Shown here in pieces: positions 59,215-64,000 of a stretch of 64,000 nucleotides of DNA. The DNA comes from Daedaleopsis sinensis (taxonomy: Eukaryota > Basidiomycota > Agaricomycetes > Polyporales > Polyporaceae): NCBI GenBank assembly GCA_033807695.1, contig CM066303.1:1178001-1242000 (forward strand), given 5' to 3'. Positions within the stretch are counted from its first letter, which is position 1. Each line of letters opens with the position of its first letter. The notes beneath the pieces were generated by a model, which saw only the letters and a program-made list of their open reading frames with translations, did not search any database and was not told the origin of the DNA. A program made the position numbers and the translations under genes.

Positions 59215-59735
59215 TAAGTACTATGTCTCCGCCAAAGGATGGTTCAGTACTATGGATCAAAGGACGATGTGTATTCCTATATACCTATGACAGCCACATA
59301 CTATGCGGATGGGCGGACGTTGTGATGGTTAAAAGGTTATGTAGCTAATCTACTAGTATCCATTTAGGGCACATCGGCCTTATCCCCGGCAGCCTCATCA
59401 TCGTAACTTGAAATGGACATGATGACACGGTCTTAGAGAAACCAAGACTTTGATACCACATCCTACCGGTACCATGTAGGAGCGTGGTATAAGGGATAAA
59501 TGTTGCAGCCATACTTAAAGTTGTCTGCATACTTGGTCCAAGTTCCGAAACACAACTTGCTCCCTGGCAGCCGGCAAGGACTCGGAGTCGAATGATTGGT
59601 GACATCATTTCTCATAGGCGCCTTTTGAACGCTCGCGTGACGTTGACGGACGCGTTACGGACCGGCCGACGCGTCGAGTTCAGCTCTTTCCTTTGACCAT
59701 CGCAATGCCTTCCCTCTAAGAACACCCTAAACTTG
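59215..59735. other. Intergenic region before COQ8
   Basis: No coding signal. Should contain the 3' end of the BTB gene and the promoter of COQ8. No clear TATA element seen. Confidence 0.4.
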
Positions 59736-59739
59736 CACC

Positions 59740-62363
59740 ATGCCTCCTGGACCCGCATATAACTGGCTTTGTGTCGCGCACTCGGTCTATGATATCCTGT
59801 CACAAGCCGCGCAAATCCGTGCCGCTCAACTGGCACGGACTGGTCAGGTCGTCGGTGGTGCGGCAGGGGTCTCTCGAAAGCGGAAGAGAGACGAGTCTTA
59901 TCACTCCCAGCCGGCTGGAAATGCGTCTGTGGCTACTACATCACGAACGGAACTCGTAGTAAGCTATGTGCGTCCGGAACTTGGACACGCGGGAGGGAGG
60001 GATCCCGTGTATAATGTGGGAAGGGCAGAACAAAACAACACAGCGGATGTAAGTTGCAAGCTCTTCCAACTCTTGTACTGGAAACTCCCAAAGGGTGACC
60101 AACTCTGTCCGTCAATGCAGGGCGCATCTATCGAGGGGCCCAAGGTGGTAGGAGCTGCTGCCTCTCTAGTTGAGACCCGAGAGATAGAACCAGGAGCTAT
60201 AACACACGTAAGTCGCTTCTCCATATGTCCTCACCGTCACAATCATCTCGGATGTTCAGGGATTCTCGAAGACCTCTAAAGATATCGACCCTCCCTCACG
60301 CCCGCAGGCTACACCTTCGGAATCATGGGCAGAGGTCGTCTCCGCTAGGTCTACTTCGGTGATGCTCGACCCTAACCCATCGGCCGCAGCCTCGATCCCT
60401 TCTTCAAATTCGTCCGATGAGGCGATATCCAGGAAACCGGACATACCAACGGTTGGAGACCAGTCCGCTTATATACGCGTACCAGACTCAGCAGAGGTAT
60501 GTTTCTTTGACATTCTCGCACATGTCGTCGTCGTTGAAAACAGTCTCGAAGTCAATCGCGCTTGAAACGCCGAGGGCGCGCAACTTGCAATCCTCTAAAG
60601 TCCCATCATCACGTCTAGGTCGTCTATTTCACTATGGGGGTATGCATGCACGGAGCCATTGCTACGTATCTTACGGCGAGCTCACCACTCTTGTTGAAGG
60701 TTTGGCTGCTTCATTGGGCTACGGAGCCGCTTCTGAGCTCCTCCGACGCTCAACTGCCAGCTCAGACGACACGGCGCCGGCGTCACTGATGCTAACAGAA
60801 GGCAATATCAAGCGTTTGGTCTCCAAACTCACCCAGATGCGCGGCGCGGCATTGAAACTTGGGCAATTCATGAGCATACAAGGTCTGCCCCTTCTGCACG
60901 CGGGTTTAGCATTCAGCTGATAGTATACCCCCGCAAGACAGTCAAGTACTCCCGCCCGAGGTAGAGGACATTTTCCGCCGCGTGCAAGACAGCGCACATT
61001 ACATGCCTGACTGGCAGATGGAGGTGCGAACGACCTTGTCGTCTCCCTTGAAGATATCTCTAATCATGTCCTCTACAGAAAGTCATGCGCGACGCGTTGG
61101 GACCGTCGTGGATGGACAACTTCGACTCGTTTGAGCGCCTCCCCTTCGCCGCCGCATCCATCGGGCAAGTCCACTCCGCGGTGCTGACTGCCGCCGCATC
61201 GCCCACGGGCAAGCCCGTGCCCGTGGCTGTCAAGATCCAGTTCCCGAATATCGTCAACTCGATCAACAGCGACCTGGGGTATGTCAAAATGCTCCTCACG
61301 GCTGGAAGGCTGCTTCCCCCGGGGCTGTTCCTGGACCGCACGATCCACGTCATGAAGGAGGAGCTCGCGGACGAGTGTGACTACACGCGGGAAGCATCGT
61401 TCCTGCGTCGATTCGGACAGGTGGACTGTCTGGGCGCGGACCCGCGGTTCAAGGTTCCCTGGGTATGGGACGGGAGCACAGAACGCGTCCTGGTCATGGA
61501 GCATGTTGAAGGCGTGAGCGTTGGAGGCGCGGTCATCGACCGCCTCAGTCAAAGAGACCGCGACGATGTGAGTGCCGCTCTTCTGTCAAACGAAGTAACA
61601 CGGCTCATGGGGTATCCGTGTTTGGTAGATCGCGGCGCGCATCGTCGAACTCTGTCTGCGCGAGCTGTTCGTGTTCAAAGCGATGCAGACCGACCCGAAC
61701 TGGACAAACTTCCTCTGGAACGCCCGCACGCGTCAGGTGCGTCCGACAGCGTGCTGACCTCGCGGCATTGCGCGCGTTCGCTAACGCTCTGACGATTCAG
61801 GTCGAGCTCGTCGACTTCGGCGCGACCCGCGAGTACTCGAAGGAGTTCATCGACAACTGGCTGCGCCTGCTCTCTGCCGCCGTGGCCGACGACCGCGACG
61901 AGTGTGTCAAGTGGAGCCTCGCGCTCGGCTACCTGACGGGCGAGGAGAACGAGGTGGGCGCTCTCCCTGCGTCGCTGTTGTTACTGGTGTTCACGCGCGT
62001 GCGTAGGTCATGCTGGACGCACACGTCAAGTCCATGGTCCTCCTCGGGACGCCGTTCAAAGCGTCGACGCCGCAGCCGTTCACGTTCGGGGCGGGTTCCG
62101 CCTGGGCGGACATCACCGCCGAAATCCGCGCGCAGATCCCGGTCATGCTCAAGCATCGCCTGACCCCGCCGCCGCGGGAGACGTACAGTCTGAACAGGTG
62201 CGTGGGCAGAATCGCTTGTTGCTTGCTGACTGGAGGAAGGGGGAGCTGACGGCGGGCTGATAGGAAATTGAGTGGTGCGTTCCTGCTCGCGTCGCGACTG
62301 AACGCGTCTGTGGATTGTCGGTCGTTGTGGACCAAGGTGGTTGAGGGATACCGTTTTGGCTGA
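59740..62363 (+). CDS. COQ8: COQ8/ABC1 atypical protein kinase (ubiquinone biosynthesis)
   Basis: Member of the ABC1/ADCK/UbiB family that supports the mitochondrial coenzyme Q synthesis complex as an ATPase or atypical kinase. Exons join in phase from ATG 59740 to TGA 62361-62363. After a long low-complexity N-terminal region come the family signatures: RGAALKLGQFMSIQ (KxGQ motif), FAAASIGQVH (Ala-rich loop), PVAVKIQFPNI (catalytic Lys), ELADECDYTREA (ExD), QTDPNWTNFLW (catalytic loop) and VELVDFGATR (DFG). The C-terminal part includes KHRLTPPPRETYSLNR, and the last exon ends VVEGYRFG. Every key residue is intact. An N-terminal mitochondrial targeting signal is expected but not obvious. A damaged copy of the last exon lies just downstream. 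Confidence 0.9.
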
Positions 62364-62826
62364 AGGACTGTTGGACTCCTCCGAGGACAATACTGTGACA
62401 ATGATGACAGTTAGACAGCTGCTTCTTGAATCGACATTCGCACAACACTACAGACAGCACCGCATCAATGGCCCAACATGCGAGCAGCGATTCGGTCGTC
62501 CGCGGCGCGCGTATGGCATTAAGAAGAAGATGATCGATGAGGACCCGCGCGAAGTCGCGGTAGAGAGCGACAGCTTCTCCGCGACGCCGCGGTCGTCCCG
62601 ACTCCCTTATACGAACCTTGTGTCAGCGCCTCAGGTCCGCTGTGCAGCATTGCAGGCAGGACGCGCGGGGTGTCCATGACTCTGAGACAGGCAAGCTACA
62701 TGACTCCGACGGCTTCGAGAGGACAGAAGCACCGTGCGCCCGGGCGATGCTTGATCCAGTCGTCTGTGACCAAGGATGAAGCCGCCCAGCAACCTCCTAA
62801 TGACATCTGGCAATGTTCCGACAGAC

Positions 62827-63012
62827 GTCTGAACAGGTGCGTGGGCAGCAATATCGACAAGCATCGCTTACTATTTGATGCGTGGAAGAAGTCGGGGAGC
62901 GCTGCCAGGAAACTGAGTGGCGCGTTCATACTCGCGTCGCTGTTGAACGCGTTTGTGGATCGTCGGTCGTTGTGAGCCAAGGTAGTAGAGCTGGGCTACC
63001 GTTTTGGGTGAT
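62827..63012 (+). pseudogene. Duplicated last exon of COQ8, inactivated
   Basis: The segment 62827-63012 repeats 62188-62363. It has the same splice-donor area (CTGAACAGGTGCGTGGGCAG), then KLSGAFILASLLNAFVDRRS and a terminal GYRFG. The Trp codon TGG in the functional copy has become TGA, so the copy would end early. No other COQ8 exons are repeated here. It is a tandem 3' duplication decaying by mutation. Confidence 0.75.
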
Positions 63013-63312
63013 GTCGACCTATAGTGGACTCTGAACTTAGATTTCTGACTGCGGTTTGGCCCGCTTACACGGCATCATAAAAAGACATATTCACTCCGTT
63101 CTTCGTGGTACTCTGATGCATGCGCGGCGCCCAATGGATCTATTGCGGGGTAAGTAGTAGTGTGCTGTTGAAGTATACTGAATTACACTATAAGTACGGT
63201 TGCGGGAGATGTGGAGATGGGGAATATGGTGTTGAACCTCTATAAAATCCAGGTTGAGGCAGCGTCATGTAGCGCAATTATGTCCGGGCTGTGAGCATCT
63301 TTGTCACGAGCA

Positions 63313-64000
63313 TCAAAGCTCCTTTTTGGATCCGGCTTTGGCAGCGGCAGCACGAGTCGAGTATATCATGTCCGTGAACGGACCTTCGAAACGGAGGGCG
63401 ATGATGTACACAATGTACACGTAGAGGGTGATGAGGAGGCCGGCGGGACGCTCGAACCTATCATAGGTTTATGTCAACAGCTTGTGCGAGCGCGAAGCAC
63501 GCGAATGCGGCGGGAACAGACGAGTATAGATGCGGAGACTCACCAGAGAGAGGTAGCGGCGAACGACATGGTGCTCCCGACGTACATGGGGTCGCGGAGG
63601 ACGTTGAAGGGGAAACCCTCGACGCGGTGTTCCATGAGGATTCCAAAGTAGTCACCGAGAAACGTGCCGGTGACACCGAGGGCCCAGGTGGAAGTGATCA
63701 CGAACGTCTGGCCTGCGATGAAGAGCAGTGCGGGTACGAGCTGGTCGAACGGCTCGGGGAGGATCTTAGCTTTTGGCTGCTCCATCAGAGCCTCGTGGAA
63801 TCTGCACAGTGCGTCGGGTGTCGCGTCAGCGGCTTCGGACTTCACCGCACAGGCTGGAGAGCAAGACGAGAACCGAACTCACAGCGCGTCCCGGACCATG
63901 CCCGCAGAGAAGATGCACAGCGCGAGGAAGTAGCATCCATACCGCGCGTTCCCGCCGAATATGCGCGTGATGGTCTTGTTTCTGTACTCTGCGAGCGTTG
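63313..64000 (-). CDS. OPI3: OPI3-type phospholipid methyltransferase, 3' part (partial)
   Basis: Runs off the right edge, so the N-terminus is missing. The family methylates phosphatidyl-monomethylethanolamine in the endoplasmic reticulum to make phosphatidylcholine. Exons 64000-63883, 63801-63544 and 63457-63313 join in phase. Family signatures are GGNARYGCYFLALCIFSAGM, ALGVTGTFLGDYFGILM with EHRVEGFPFNVLRDPMYVGS (the SAM-binding region typical of PEMT-type enzymes), SFAATSLW joined to FERPAGLLITLYVYIVY, and a C-terminus ending AAKAGSKKEL. Hydrophobic segments match the membrane spans of the family. The KKEL end resembles an ER-retention signal, which suits the location. It converges with COQ8. 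Confidence 0.85.

Overview
This window looks like nuclear DNA of a filamentous basidiomycete, most likely an Agaricomycete; a polypore-type genome would fit, but that is only a guess. The evidence is as follows. Genes are broken by many 50-65 bp introns with GT..AG ends. There is a CACTA/Plavaka-like transposase of the Tnp2 type. BTB-domain, F-box and WD40 genes occur as lineage-type expansions. Core eukaryotic genes for coenzyme Q biosynthesis (COQ8/ABC1) and phosphatidylcholine synthesis (OPI3-type methyltransferase) sit at the right end. I recognised no rRNA, tRNA, CRISPR or bacterial operon. Many open frames have no real ATG (they begin at TTG or GTG), so the gene models below were rebuilt by following splice sites and reading phase.

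Layout. 0.7-2.5 kb: a seven-exon gene of unknown function (449 aa). 4.1-9.6 kb and 10.0-12.1 kb: two large, disordered, repeat-rich minus-strand genes. 12.3-12.95 kb: a 641 bp interval bounded by 36 bp inverted repeats. 13.0-18.0 kb: a transposase gene with SAP-like motifs and a frame break near its 3' end. 18.2-33.6 kb: an almost entirely minus-strand run of predicted helical, membrane and WD40 genes, including two WD40 genes that each end in a transmembrane segment, two helical proteins, a coiled-coil membrane protein and a membrane-anchored protein of unknown family. A small divergent forkhead/winged-helix gene is the only plus-strand gene in the run. 34-43.3 kb: a gene graveyard with a nonsense-bearing relic, a TVP38-like fragment, a HAM1-like pseudogene with several frame breaks, and two C-terminal pieces of a LINE-like element. 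43.8-47.3 kb: an AT-rich mosaic of direct, inverted and satellite repeats.

48.0-51.7 kb: an APH/choline-kinase-fold phosphotransferase, an F-box/LRR protein and a small unknown gene. 53.3-59.2 kb: a BTB paralogue cluster of four BTB units. One is a stand-alone gene, one looks broken, and two are joined by a well-formed 52 bp intron into a single predicted double-BTB protein. 59.7-62.4 kb: COQ8, followed by a duplicated and inactivated copy of its last exon. 63.3-64.0 kb: the 3' part of an OPI3-type phospholipid methyltransferase, running off the right edge.

The best candidates for something undescribed are the WD40-TM / coiled-coil / forkhead block at 18-33 kb, the fused double-BTB gene and the 43.8-47.3 kb inverted-repeat mosaic.
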